A DNA stretch of 13,972 bases from Candidatus Methanophagales archaeon ANME-1-THS (GTDB lineage Archaea > Halobacteriota > Syntropharchaeia > Alkanophagales > Methanospirareceae), in assembly GCA_004212135.1 (NCBI GenBank), contig RXIE01000075.1, forward strand, positions 1 to 13,972, read 5' to 3'. The notes under the pieces are model-generated. The model saw only the letters and a list, made by a program, of their open reading frames with translations, was not told where the DNA came from and ran no database searches. Positions 6,018 to 13,665 of this stretch are shown here, piece after piece. The translations under genes and the position numbers were made by a program. Within the stretch, counting starts at the first letter, position 1. Each line of letters opens with the position of its first letter.

Positions 6018-6143
6018 CTAATCCCTCTCCGTTCTCATTTCCGGGGCATATCCTATCAAATATTCTACTTCTTCATCAGTTAGTCCATAAATTCCCGCAA
6101 TTAGCGTATCAATTTCATTGATCAACTTTTTACACTTGTTCAC
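6018..6143 (-). pseudogene. Relic C-terminal tail of a second type IIG methylase
   Basis: Read from GTG 6143, the minus strand encodes 41 residues including KKLINEIDTLIAGIYGLTDE then EVEYLIG, ending at TAG 6018. It closely parallels the end of the adjoining enzyme (QIDKLVYELYGLTEEEIAIVEG) in another frame. Such IDxLVxxLYGLTxEE tails close many Eco57I-like methylases. The first part overlaps the stop of the 1086-residue gene. It is in frame with the nuclease start at 6014, with only TAG and one codon between. I infer that it is the original C-terminus of a methylase left after replacement of the C-terminal part, not an independent gene. A short translated peptide from GTG cannot be excluded. 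Confidence 0.65.
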
Positions 6144-9100
6144 TTTTCCTCCCTTCAACAATGGCAATCTCCTCCTCGGTCAGCCCGTACAGCTCATAAA
6201 CCAGCTTATCTATTTGCCGGTCAGTTTCGTCGATCTGCCGTTGCAGCGCGGCCTTCTCTGGTTCTGTCGTTGCTTTAGCCAGTCGTTTATGAAGCTCAAG
6301 TATGTGCTCCACCAACGTAACCATCTCATCATGCAAGGCTTTGTCTACGGGATCTGAGAAATTAATAGTCCGAATTGGGAGTTGTTCGACATAGAAGGGC
6401 TTCGCCTCGATGAACCCACCTCGTCTCTCTGCAGCAATTTCTTGGAGAAATCTCCAAAGAAGTTTTGAATTCATACAACCCAAAAGGTATTTATCATTAG
6501 AATTCAAGATACAAGCGGGTGCGTTAATGTAAAAACCCTCAAAATCAATTGTAAATGATGCCTCGTCGCACAAGTTTCCCCAGCATATCTTTGGCTTTTC
6601 AAACTCTTCGTAATAATCACAAGCCCGTAATTCCCACCAATAATCGCCTTGGTCATAGCGTTTTTGGGCTTTTTCAGAAAACCGTTTCAGATGATTTGCT
6701 ATACTCGGATAATTGTTCTGAAGCCATGCCCAAGCATCTTTCACTCCTTCGGCATTTAACTTAGTCCATCCTTTGGATATTAAAATCAAATAACGCCCTC
6801 TTTCAAGCGGTTGGTAGCGTTTGATACCCTTGCCAACCAAAAACGGTTTTATCAATTCCTCACTTTTCGGATCTCCCGCAATCAGCTTTTCTCGTGTGTC
6901 CGCATCAATCACAAATGCCTCGTTAAGTCCTGTTTTTATGCCATAATAAATTTTGCCGTTAACGTAGTCACCCAACGGCACACCCACTTGATACAGTTTG
7001 GTCAAGAGCGCCTGCCTCTTTTCATCAACCAATGACCAACCCGAATCGTCTAAACCCGCCTGGTTTACCACATATTGGTGCGCTTGTACGTACTCATCGA
7101 GGCTCGCGAAACTAAGTGTCTCAACGTCTGTTACATCAAAACTCGATTTTGGGTGATCCCTTGATATACGGATGATGCAGGGGTAAGTGGTTGCCTGAAA
7201 TACCGGCAGGTCACCAAAGTCCACAATCTCTTCAATACACTGCTGTTTCAGCCACTGTCGGAGCGGCGTGCCGTAATTTGCACGCATCCATTTGTTTGCA
7301 ACAATGTAAGAAAAGATGCCATCATCGTTTAATGATGAAAGACTTCGTTCGATGAAATAAACATAGAGATCCGCAACGCCATGATAAACCCGGTATTGAT
7401 CTTTAAAATACGTCTTCAGCTCACCGAGTGCCTCCTGTCGCACGTACGGCGGATTCCCGATGACGATATCAAACCCTCTCTTCTCTTTTGGCTTATCCAG
7501 ATCAAAGACCTCATAGAACTCGAAACCCCAGTGAAACGGGCTCAATTTCAAAAACTCCTCTCTGGTTATCGCTATCTTGCGCTCTCGAAATTGCCGATAA
7601 AGATTGGCATTAAGCAGCGTATTTATTTGCTCATCGTATCGCTTTATCGAATCTTTAAGCTCTTTTGCTTCCTCGCCTTCTACTCTTTTGTAGTCCCGAA
7701 TTAAATTGTTCCGTTCCTTGAGCAGTTTCTCCAAAGTGGCTTTCTCTTCATCCCAGAGCCAGGCCGCAAGCGTGAGCTCCGCGCCCTTGAACTCGCTTAC
7801 GTCCACATACCCGATTAAACTGTTCCCGACGCGAAGATTGTAGTCGATATTTGGCAATGCTTCGACCTTATATGGCTCGTACGAATCAACGAGCCACAGC
7901 CAGAGCCGCAATTTCGCGATTTCTATGCCGTTTGGATTGATGTCCACTCCATAAAGGTTGTTCATCAGGATCAACTTCTTCAATGCGATATCCGAATTCC
8001 CAAGACCCAATTTATCGTCGATACGTCTGTTCAACTCAAACAGGATAGTTGCAGCGGCAAGTAAGAACGCACCAGAACCACAGGCATTATCCAGAACCCG
8101 TATTTTCTGAATTATCTTGTTCCATAGCTCTTTCAAGGTCGTGGCTGGGAGAATAAACAACTCTTCAATGTCTTTGAGCAATTCAGTTTCTCGGTAACCC
8201 TTCTCAGTCCTGAGGATCTCATTTGCGCTCTCCAATATGAATGGATAGATCGTATGTTCCGAGATGTACTTCGTTACAAACTTGGGCGTGTAATACGCAC
8301 CGGTTCCTTTTCGGTCCGTGGCGGTCATCGCCCGTTCAAAGATGTAGCCCAGTATTTCGGGATCGATCGAATCTTGGTTTCCAAGCTGCTCCTTATGCAC
8401 GAACTTGAAACTGTCTAAAAATTCTATTAGTTTCTTTAGAATCTCCGCCCTTATTTTGTAGTCAGGATTTCTATTCTCAACTTCAATACGAACAAATAGG
8501 CTTCCGTTCAAGTATGGGATTTCCTTAAACCGTTCATGGATATCAGCTCGTTTATCCTTCGGCGTATTCAAAACGCCAAAAAACAACTGCCTCAATTTTG
8601 GTGTGAGTATATCTTCTTCGAGATCGGACAGATATTGGAGTATATCCCCCTTTATTATGCCTTTTGACTGTAAAAACTTGATAAAAATCAGCCGGTTCGT
8701 CACAACCTGAGCTATCTGCTCCCGTTCTTCCGGATCCTTTACGCCGATGACATTATTGACCAGACAATCCTCCCCAGAAATAGTCTTGAGTTTGTTCTCG
8801 TGATCCTTGTATCTGCCACCGTGTAAAAGCGCATTATACCAGTCATAAAACTTTTTGCTGATCTCCTCTTCAGTCTTTGGAGAAACTACTTTCTCTTTGC
8901 CAACCAGAAATTCCTTTATCCGCGCAAACTGTTTTTCTAACCTCAGATCACTCACTATTTCTTCGTTCTTGTCAATAAAAATCCACCGCAAGCCATTTGT
9001 TGCTATACCAAAATCATAGTTCTCTTTCACTTCGGCGAGTTTGAACAAGCCCTTTATTTGATTTATGCCGCTATCCCTGCCCTTTTCTAAATCGGCATTC

Positions 9101-9390
9101 AAAGGCTTCGCTTCCACTAAGAACATGCCTCTTGTACTTTTTATCCGATAATCAACGCTTCGATGGCCACCCGGGATATCAAACGATTTTTCAGGCAGTT
9201 TTTCTAGCTCCAATGCACTGAAAATTTTATCGAGCAAGAACTCTCGTGTAAATGCTTCTGCCTCCGCAGGTTCTTTCATGAATTCAGGAATGAGTTCCCT
9301 TCCTTCATTAAAAACTCGGTTCTTGCCATCTAGCGTCAGTCGTTCCTTAATATCCCTTATGAGAACCTCAGCACTCTTTGAAGGGTTCAT
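6130..9390 (-). CDS. Type IIG restriction-modification enzyme (Eco57I/TaqI-like), 1086 aa
   Basis: One chain combines cleavage, methylation and recognition. Residues about 45-145 form a PD-(D/E)XK-type nuclease domain: D80, then FLVEAK with E93 and K95, and a later strand FGIATNGLRWIFID. A helical region about 150-400 ends with the GAYYTPKFVTKYI motif common to N6-adenine methylases. Methylase motif I is DNACGSGAF at 434-442 and motif IV is NPPY at 646-649 (FDIVIGNPPYVRQ). Residues about 800-1020 form a TaqI-C-like target recognition domain (GIKTGLNEAFVID, YWWELRACDYYEEFEKPKI, FYVEQLPIRTI). A charged coiled coil follows to the tail LYGLTEEEIAIVEG. Length and order fit type IIG enzymes; BREX PglX is a less likely alternative because of the N-terminal nuclease. 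It probably modifies adenine. Confidence 0.9.
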   Translation of the reverse strand: MNPSKSAEVLIRDIKERLTLDGKNRVFNEGRELIPEFMKEPAEAEAFTREFLLDKIFSALELEKLPEKSFDIPGGHRSVDYRIKSTRGMFLVEAKPLNADLEKGRDSGINQIKGLFKLAEVKENYDFGIATNGLRWIFIDKNEEIVSDLRLEKQFARIKEFLVGKEKVVSPKTEEEISKKFYDWYNALLHGGRYKDHENKLKTISGEDCLVNNVIGVKDPEEREQIAQVVTNRLIFIKFLQSKGIIKGDILQYLSDLEEDILTPKLRQLFFGVLNTPKDKRADIHERFKEIPYLNGSLFVRIEVENRNPDYKIRAEILKKLIEFLDSFKFVHKEQLGNQDSIDPEILGYIFERAMTATDRKGTGAYYTPKFVTKYISEHTIYPFILESANEILRTEKGYRETELLKDIEELFILPATTLKELWNKIIQKIRVLDNACGSGAFLLAAATILFELNRRIDDKLGLGNSDIALKKLILMNNLYGVDINPNGIEIAKLRLWLWLVDSYEPYKVEALPNIDYNLRVGNSLIGYVDVSEFKGAELTLAAWLWDEEKATLEKLLKERNNLIRDYKRVEGEEAKELKDSIKRYDEQINTLLNANLYRQFRERKIAITREEFLKLSPFHWGFEFYEVFDLDKPKEKRGFDIVIGNPPYVRQEALGELKTYFKDQYRVYHGVADLYVYFIERSLSSLNDDGIFSYIVANKWMRANYGTPLRQWLKQQCIEEIVDFGDLPVFQATTYPCIIRISRDHPKSSFDVTDVETLSFASLDEYVQAHQYVVNQAGLDDSGWSLVDEKRQALLTKLYQVGVPLGDYVNGKIYYGIKTGLNEAFVIDADTREKLIAGDPKSEELIKPFLVGKGIKRYQPLERGRYLILISKGWTKLNAEGVKDAWAWLQNNYPSIANHLKRFSEKAQKRYDQGDYWWELRACDYYEEFEKPKICWGNLCDEASFTIDFEGFYINAPACILNSNDKYLLGCMNSKLLWRFLQEIAAERRGGFIEAKPFYVEQLPIRTINFSDPVDKALHDEMVTLVEHILELHKRLAKATTEPEKAALQRQIDETDRQIDKLVYELYGLTEEEIAIVEGRKSEQV

Positions 9391-9440
9391 TCTTGCTACA
9401 AGCCTTGTTCCATGCGCCTTGAGTGCGCGTTATTCTTACA

Positions 9441-9479
9441 CATAAAAATATCGTTACGCACTATAATTAACGTATCGCA
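9441..9479. promoter_or_regulatory. Promoter region of the type IIG gene with repeat elements
   Basis: Minus-strand TATTTTTATG (9441-9450) is a TATA candidate about 50 nt upstream of ATG 9390. Just upstream lie CGTTACGCA (9452-9460) and CGTATCGCA (9471-9479), an imperfect direct repeat matching at 7 of 9 positions and 19 bp apart. CGTTA/TAACG (9452-9456, 9468-9472) also forms a short inverted repeat. These could bind a regulator of the R-M gene; support is weak. Confidence 0.3.
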
Positions 9480-9586
9480 TTTCCCTTCACTTTTATCACA
9501 GCGCAGGTTCATTAAATGCTCATTGGCACCTTACTTCTCTCCTCCTTGTCCTGAACCACCAATCTTATATCTATCCGTAGTAACAA

Positions 9587-10687
9587 ATGACTATCACCAT
9601 GCGCTGTGATAAACGATCACCCATACAGGAGCTCGAAGAATACAAGCCGGGTAAACTGATCAAAGGAGCGATCAAGCTGAGCTCAAATGAGAACCCGTTA
9701 GGACCCAGCCCTGAAGTAGTCAAAGCTATAGCCAATAGTTTAGAAAATGAAGACTTGAAACTGAGCGTGTATCCCTGGGAAGGAAATGAGGACGAACTCA
9801 GGGCTGAGATTGCACGGTACGTTGGCTTTGGCGTGAAAACCATCGTGATCGGTGCGGGCATCGATGGTGTGTTAGATACATTGGTCAAGATCTTTCTTGG
9901 AAATGGCAATGAGGCGATCATACCCGTACCTACGTTCTCGCTCTACGAGTCACTGGTCATAATAGCAGGCGGCACGCCCCGTTATATACCCAGAAGAAGA
10001 AATGAACACTTCGAGATCTCTGTCGCTGAATTACTTGCGGCGTGTAACGACAGAACACGCATGATCTTTCTGAGCTCGCCGAACAATCCAACCGGGAACT
10101 GCATAGCGGAGAAAGAGGTAAGAGAAATTGCCGAAGCAATGCCAGAGGCGATGGTTGCGATCGACGAAGCGTATGTGGAATTCGCAGATTCATCCCTGGT
10201 GAACCTGGTGCGCGAGTATGAGAATGTCGTGGTATTGCGAACCTTCTCAAAGGCATTTGGGCTCGCCGGGCTGCGCGTGGGGTATGCCATCATACCCGAA
10301 TGGCTCGCAGGTATGTATAAAAAGGTTGCAATACCGTTCTCGGTCAACAGCGTCGCGATACAAGCGGCGATCGCGGCATTGAAGGATAAGAAGCATTTAC
10401 GACGCAGTATCAAATTGGTAAAGTCTGGACGAACGTTTCTGGAAGAGAATCTGCAAAAAATATGCAAAGTCTATCCCTCGGAGGCTAATTTCGTGCTCGC
10501 CGATCTCTCGCCCCGAAAATCGTCAACGGTATGTGATGCGTTAGAGAAGAAAGGGATAACTGTGCGCGATTGCGCTTCATTCAGGGGTGCTGGAGATTCC
10601 TTCATCCGGATCAGCGTAGGGACGCAGGAAGAGAATGAGAAGCTTCTTGAGGCACTAAAACACGTTCTTTCCGCGAAGCGTTTTTGA
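9587..10687 (+). CDS. hisC: Histidinol-phosphate aminotransferase
   Basis: This is a PLP-dependent class I/II aminotransferase of the HisC subgroup. It converts imidazole acetol phosphate and glutamate to histidinol phosphate in histidine biosynthesis, in the cytosol. Visible signatures are LSSNENPLGPSPEVVKAI (31-48) near the N-terminus, YPWEG (62-66), GAGIDGVLD in the cofactor phosphate-binding loop (89-97), SPNNPTGN (164-171), DEAYVEF (193-199), TFSKAFGLAGLRVGY with the PLP-binding Lys at 222 (219-233), and the closing FIRISVGT. The length of 366 is normal. TATA-like AATCTTATAT (9561-9570) about 22-25 nt upstream of ATG 9587 implies a leaderless mRNA; ATG 9599 is an alternative start. It is divergent from the R-M gene and convergent with nadA, so apparently monocistronic. 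No other his genes lie nearby. Confidence 0.95.
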   Translation: MTITMRCDKRSPIQELEEYKPGKLIKGAIKLSSNENPLGPSPEVVKAIANSLENEDLKLSVYPWEGNEDELRAEIARYVGFGVKTIVIGAGIDGVLDTLVKIFLGNGNEAIIPVPTFSLYESLVIIAGGTPRYIPRRRNEHFEISVAELLAACNDRTRMIFLSSPNNPTGNCIAEKEVREIAEAMPEAMVAIDEAYVEFADSSLVNLVREYENVVVLRTFSKAFGLAGLRVGYAIIPEWLAGMYKKVAIPFSVNSVAIQAAIAALKDKKHLRRSIKLVKSGRTFLEENLQKICKVYPSEANFVLADLSPRKSSTVCDALEKKGITVRDCASFRGAGDSFIRISVGTQEENEKLLEALKHVLSAKRF

Positions 10688-10689
10688 TT

Positions 10690-10713
10690 AAACTTTCTTT
10701 GAAAAGGAAGTTT
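10690..10713. terminator. Hairpin between convergent hisC and nadA
   Basis: AAACTTTC (10690-10697) can pair with GGAAGTTT (10706-10713) through eight pairs including one G-U, leaving an 8-nt loop. It fills the 27-nt gap between the convergent stops of hisC and nadA, so it may mark the shared end of both transcripts. A run of T, typical of archaeal termination, is not prominent on either side. Confidence 0.35.
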
Positions 10714-10714
10714 G

Positions 10715-11617
10715 TCAAGATAGTTCAAGCATTCGTTCGATCGGCTTCCTCGCCTTCTCCATAACCTCAGGTGAAAGAACGACTTCGGGCTCTTCGTGCT
10801 CCAATGCTGCTTCGATCTTCGCCAGCGTGGGCATCTTCATCTGTGGACAGATCGCAGTTGTGGATAGCGGATAAAATCTCTTTCCCGGCGCTTCTTTTTC
10901 GAGCCGATGTAGGAGCCCGACCTCAGTGCCAATGACAAACTCTTCGTCCTCCAGTTCCTTGCAAATCTTGACCATGCCGCTCGTTGAGGCGATGTAATCC
11001 GCCCTGTCCTGGACTTCAGGAATGCACTCGGGATGAACAATGACCTTCGCGGTTGGATGTTCTGCTTTCGCTTGTAACAGGTCTTCGAACGCGATTTGAT
11101 GATGCGAAGGGCAATTCCCATGTTCAGGAACCGGAATAATCTTCTTTGAGGTCGACTTCTGTACATAATAGGCTAAGTTGCGATCAGGACCAAATAAGAT
11201 GGTTGACGCATTCATAGCCTGCACGATTTCACGCGCATTTGCAGAGGTGCAGATGCAGTCCGCATATACCTTACTTTCGGCACGGGTGTTCACATAGAGA
11301 ACGACCTCTGCATCAGGATGCTCCTGTTTCGCTGCACGCAGGATCTCCTGGGTCAATTGCTGCGCCATCGGGCAGATCGCACAGACATCAGGGATAAGCA
11401 CTTTTTTATCCGGATTTAAGATCGCTGCGGTCTCGGCCATGAAATCCACACCGCAAAAGATGATGATATCCGCAGTCGTCTCCATCGCCCTTCGGGCAAG
11501 CTCTAAGGAGTCACCAACGAACTCCGCGATATCCTGAACCTCGGGTCGCTGGTAGTTATGGGCTAAAATAATCGCATTTTTCTTCCGCTTCAAGCGTTCT
11601 ATCCGCTCATGCCTCAT
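10715..11617 (-). CDS. nadA: Quinolinate synthase
   Basis: NadA is a cytosolic [4Fe-4S] enzyme. It condenses iminoaspartate with dihydroxyacetone phosphate to quinolinate in de novo NAD synthesis. The N-terminal IILAHNYQRPEVQDIAEFVG (16-35) and GDSLELAR (35-42) are diagnostic. The three cluster cysteines of the family correspond to C82 in AICPMA, C169 in GNCPSHH and C257 in AICPQMKM. VHPECIPEV (194-202) and STSGM (211-215) are further conserved active-site segments. The length of 300 matches the short archaeal/thermophilic form. The start at ATG 11617 has no good Shine-Dalgarno nearby; a TATA-like ATATTTTTAAC (about 11648-11658) points to a short leader. Neither nadB/nadX nor nadC is in the window, so the rest of the pathway lies elsewhere. 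Confidence 0.95.
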   Translation of the reverse strand: MRHERIERLKRKKNAIILAHNYQRPEVQDIAEFVGDSLELARRAMETTADIIIFCGVDFMAETAAILNPDKKVLIPDVCAICPMAQQLTQEILRAAKQEHPDAEVVLYVNTRAESKVYADCICTSANAREIVQAMNASTILFGPDRNLAYYVQKSTSKKIIPVPEHGNCPSHHQIAFEDLLQAKAEHPTAKVIVHPECIPEVQDRADYIASTSGMVKICKELEDEEFVIGTEVGLLHRLEKEAPGKRFYPLSTTAICPQMKMPTLAKIEAALEHEEPEVVLSPEVMEKARKPIERMLELS

Positions 11618-11669
11618 ACGTTATTACGAAGTATCACCCACCAGATGTTAAAAATATCAAGAGGTGCGG

Positions 11670-11729
11670 ATGGAACACGACTGGATAAAGAATCTGTACC
11701 GCGAGGGTAAAGGGCTTATTGCGATCTGA
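11670..11729 (+). CDS. Possible 19-residue micro-ORF
   Basis: A plus-strand reading MEHDWIKNLYREGKGLIAI, ending at TGA 11727-11729, starts four bases after a GAGGTG Shine-Dalgarno-like site (11661-11666). It lies in the divergent-looking gap upstream of nadA, and its last 14 bases overlap the 3' end of the CBS gene on the other strand. The peptide has normal, protein-like composition, as if it were the first exon-sized piece of a longer gene. Either a small protein or the 5' remnant of a lost gene is possible. The upstream TATA-like TTAAAAATA is too close for a standard leader, so transcription is uncertain. Confidence 0.3.
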   Translation: MEHDWIKNLYREGKGLIAI

Positions 11730-12123
11730 CAATCGCACTCAGTATGTCCCGGGGGGTGACAATCCCGACGGGAAGACCATAGGCGGGACTAAGGGAGAGT
11801 ATCAATAATCGATGGATGTTCAAATCCCTCATGATATCAGCGGCTTTCTTTATCGATGTTTCAGGATCTACAGTCCTCACAAAGGAGGACATGATATCCT
11901 CCGCCGTTAAGGTATCCCAATTCTGATCGAAAACTTTTATGACATCAATCTCAGAGATCACGCCCACCGCTTCACCGTCTGGCGCGGTTACCACTACGCC
12001 TGATACATCCTTCTCCACGAGGATTCTGGCAACCTCACTGACCGATGTGTCTAACGATACACTGATGACCCCGCGCGTCATTATATCCCTTACTCTCTTC
12101 TCTTTCGATAATTCCATGCTCAT
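11716..12123 (-). CDS. Two-CBS-domain protein, 135 aa
   Basis: The whole protein is a Bateman module. The first CBS is about residues 11-65 (VRDIMTRGVISVSLDTSVSE, then DVSGVVV and GVISEIDVIKVF). The second is about 73-131 (AEDIMSSFVRTVDPETSIKK, then NIHRLLIL and GIVTPRDILSAI). Each has the DIM start and the (S/T)xxD adenosine-binding element (SEID, TPRD). Such stand-alone pairs sense AMP, ATP, SAM or similar ligands and often act on a partner protein; the partner here is unknown. There is no fused effector domain. The ATG at 12123 is preceded by GGGGG about 6 nt upstream, and TATA-like GGTATACTT (about 12155-12163) sits 30-40 nt upstream. It transcribes towards nadA, from which it is separated by about 100 bp. 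Confidence 0.88.
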   Translation of the reverse strand: MSMELSKEKRVRDIMTRGVISVSLDTSVSEVARILVEKDVSGVVVTAPDGEAVGVISEIDVIKVFDQNWDTLTAEDIMSSFVRTVDPETSIKKAADIMRDLNIHRLLILSLSPAYGLPVGIVTPRDILSAIVRSQ

Positions 12124-12172
12124 CTATTCCCCCAGTTATCTTCCCCTGACATGTAAGTATACCTTCGCCCTG

Positions 12173-12182
12173 TATACGTATA
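12173..12182. repeat. 10-bp palindrome TATACGTATA
   Basis: A perfect palindrome lies in the roughly 150-bp divergent region between the CBS gene and the DUF123 gene. It is AT-rich and could serve as a TATA element in either direction or as a small operator; by chance alone it is not remarkable. Confidence 0.3.
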
Positions 12183-12246
12183 TCTGTAATTAACGACCGG
12201 AATGTTTAAAAAGTTACATACTACTTTAAGATTTCGCCCTCCTCTG

Positions 12247-12254
12247 TATTTAGA
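12247..12254 (+). promoter_or_regulatory. TATA-like box of the DUF123 gene
   Basis: TATTTAGA centres about 27 nt upstream of ATG 12277. That is the spacing for a leaderless archaeal transcript and supports 12277 as the start over the more upstream in-frame ATG at 12202. Confidence 0.45.
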
Positions 12255-12276
12255 TCAAGCAGTGCGGAGCACACAA

Positions 12277-12720
12277 ATGAAAGGAATATACGTGCTTATT
12301 ATAGAAAACCATGCGAATATCAAGCTAGAAATTGGCAAATTGGGATTGTTAAGGTTCAAAAGGGGATTTTATGCGTATGTCGGCTCCGCTCTTTCGGGAT
12401 TGGAGCAGAGAATCGGAAGACATCGGCGTGCGGTTGGCACGGTTAAAAAAGTGCATTGGCATATTGATTATCTCCTGGCTGCTCCCACGGTTGAACTCAA
12501 GGAGGTGGTGTTTGCAGAAACTGATGAGCGAAAAGAATGCGAAATCGCGGCGAATATGCGCATGCACCTCGATGCTCTACCCCATTTCGGCTGCAGCGAT
12601 TGCTCATGTCACAGTCACCTGTTTTTTGCTCCCCGTTTCACCGAGCTCAAAGAACAGGTATACAACAGCTTTCAGGCGGTAAAGGAACCTTTTCGTACCA
12701 CGATAATAAACCCGGTGTGA
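12277..12720 (+). CDS. DUF123 (GIY-YIG-related) protein
   Basis: MKGIYVLIIENHANIKLEIG, GLLRFKRGFYAYVGSALSGL and RIGRHRR then KKVHWHIDYLL are characteristic of DUF123. This small domain is related to GIY-YIG nucleases; it is also found fused to endonuclease III in some thermophiles. Later conserved parts are ECEIAANM and the Cys/His-rich FGCSDCSCHSHLFF (about residues 107-120), which may bind a metal. A role in DNA repair or processing is inferred from the fusion, not shown. The 147-residue length from ATG 12277 fits the family; the upstream extension to 12202 (MFKKLHTTLRFRPPLYLDQA) lacks homology-like features. The 3' end overlaps the convergent trmI gene by 49 bp. Confidence 0.85.
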   Translation: MKGIYVLIIENHANIKLEIGKLGLLRFKRGFYAYVGSALSGLEQRIGRHRRAVGTVKKVHWHIDYLLAAPTVELKEVVFAETDERKECEIAANMRMHLDALPHFGCSDCSCHSHLFFAPRFTELKEQVYNSFQAVKEPFRTTIINPV

Positions 12721-13487
12721 GCAATCATGCGCTGTTCCGGTCGCATACTTCTCCCTTTAATCTCCCAGCCTCTCATACTGAGTTCGTAAATACCCATAAC
12801 GCGAAAGCTCCGGTCGTACTTCAACTCCAGATGTCTCGAAAGCTTATAGATTTGCAGCACGGTTGGATTATAGCAGAGAAGGATCCCACCATTTCTCAGC
12901 GACGCTTCCACATGCTTCAGCGCTCGCCACGGCTCGGGGAGGTCGAGGAGCACCCGGTCCAGCTCTTTCTCCTCTATTCCGCCATATACATCCTGCTCCT
13001 TCACGATCAACTCACCGGAACCTTCGCTTCCTGCACTCTTCACTCTGCCGAAGAAGAGCTCGATATTGCTTCTCGCAATCTCCAAAAAGTCCGTTCGCCG
13101 TTCATATGAGATCACCCTTCCCGCTCTGCCGACCGCGCGGAGCAACGCCATGGTAAGAGCTCCGGAGCCAATGCCTGCCTCCAGGACCGTTGCACCCGGA
13201 AATATGTCCGCGAGCATCAGTATGGCCGCGATGTCCTTGGGGTAGATTATCTGTGAGCCTTTCCGCATCTTTGCTATGTACTCCGCCAAAGTAGGCCTGA
13301 GGACCACGAGCCGTTCACCAGAGCTCGAGCGTATAACACTCCCCTCCTCCACACCGATGAGATCATCATGTAAAATCGTTCCGCGACTAAACGAGAATGA
13401 GCTCCTGGCTTTTAAGACAAGCTGGTATCGTTTACCTCGTGTATCGATCACCTGTACAAGCTCGCCTTCCGTGAGCGGTTTTATCAT
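12672..13487 (-). CDS. trmI: Archaeal tRNA (adenine-57/58-N1)-methyltransferase TrmI
   Basis: TrmI methylates adenine 58, and in archaea also 57, in the T-loop of tRNA using S-adenosylmethionine. It acts as a homotetramer in the cytosol. The N-terminal beta domain shows the signature FSFSRGTILHDDLIG (31-45) and LRPTLAEYIAKM (63-74) leading to IYPKDIAAIL. The Rossmann-fold methylase has motif I VLEAGIGSGALTMAL (101-115), the acidic strand end VISYERR (125-131), and the catalytic-region DRVLLDLPEPW (177-187). The conserved C-terminus RPEQRMIAHTGFIIVV (249-264) is present. The length of 271 is slightly above the usual 250-255. ATG 13487 is preceded by TATA-like CTTTTAATTTTC (about 13514-13525), implying a short leader. 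Confidence 0.93.
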   Translation of the reverse strand: MIKPLTEGELVQVIDTRGKRYQLVLKARSSFSFSRGTILHDDLIGVEEGSVIRSSSGERLVVLRPTLAEYIAKMRKGSQIIYPKDIAAILMLADIFPGATVLEAGIGSGALTMALLRAVGRAGRVISYERRTDFLEIARSNIELFFGRVKSAGSEGSGELIVKEQDVYGGIEEKELDRVLLDLPEPWRALKHVEASLRNGGILLCYNPTVLQIYKLSRHLELKYDRSFRVMGIYELSMRGWEIKGRSMRPEQRMIAHTGFIIVVRKGSFTA

Positions 13488-13665
13488 GCTGTTTAGTAGA
13501 CGCGCACGTGAAAATTAAAAGTTTCTTTTACCTAAACGTCCTCTGTACACTTCTTTTATCATCAAACGGGTAATAAAAAAGGATGATCAGAAGACCAAAA
13601 CCCCCGGATCCACTCTGAGAGAGTTAAATTTATACGTGATTCGGTCCTTACCTCAGCCCCGCGCA

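Noticed and set aside
6118..6357. Plus-strand open frame opposite the R-M C-terminus
   Set aside because: Antisense shadow of a clear methylase tail, with no start signals of its own.
6130..9390. Reading the large methylase as a BREX PglX
   Set aside because: It has an N-terminal PD-(D/E)XK motif and a TaqI-like C-terminal domain, and no other BREX genes (pglZ, brxC, brxL) are nearby.
12202..12276. N-terminal extension of the DUF123 protein from ATG 12202
   Set aside because: The 25 extra residues do not look like the family's start, and the TATA-like box at 12247-12254 would start transcription inside the extension.
13583..13618. 11-residue plus-strand open frame (MIRRPKPPDPL)
   Set aside because: Very short, no convincing ribosome binding site or promoter, and proline/arginine bias as expected for chance GC-rich sequence.
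13560..13620. Possible C/D box guide RNA (TGATGA-like and CTGA-like motifs)
   Set aside because: On neither strand do the boxes occur in the required C-D'-C'-D order and spacing; only isolated matches were found.
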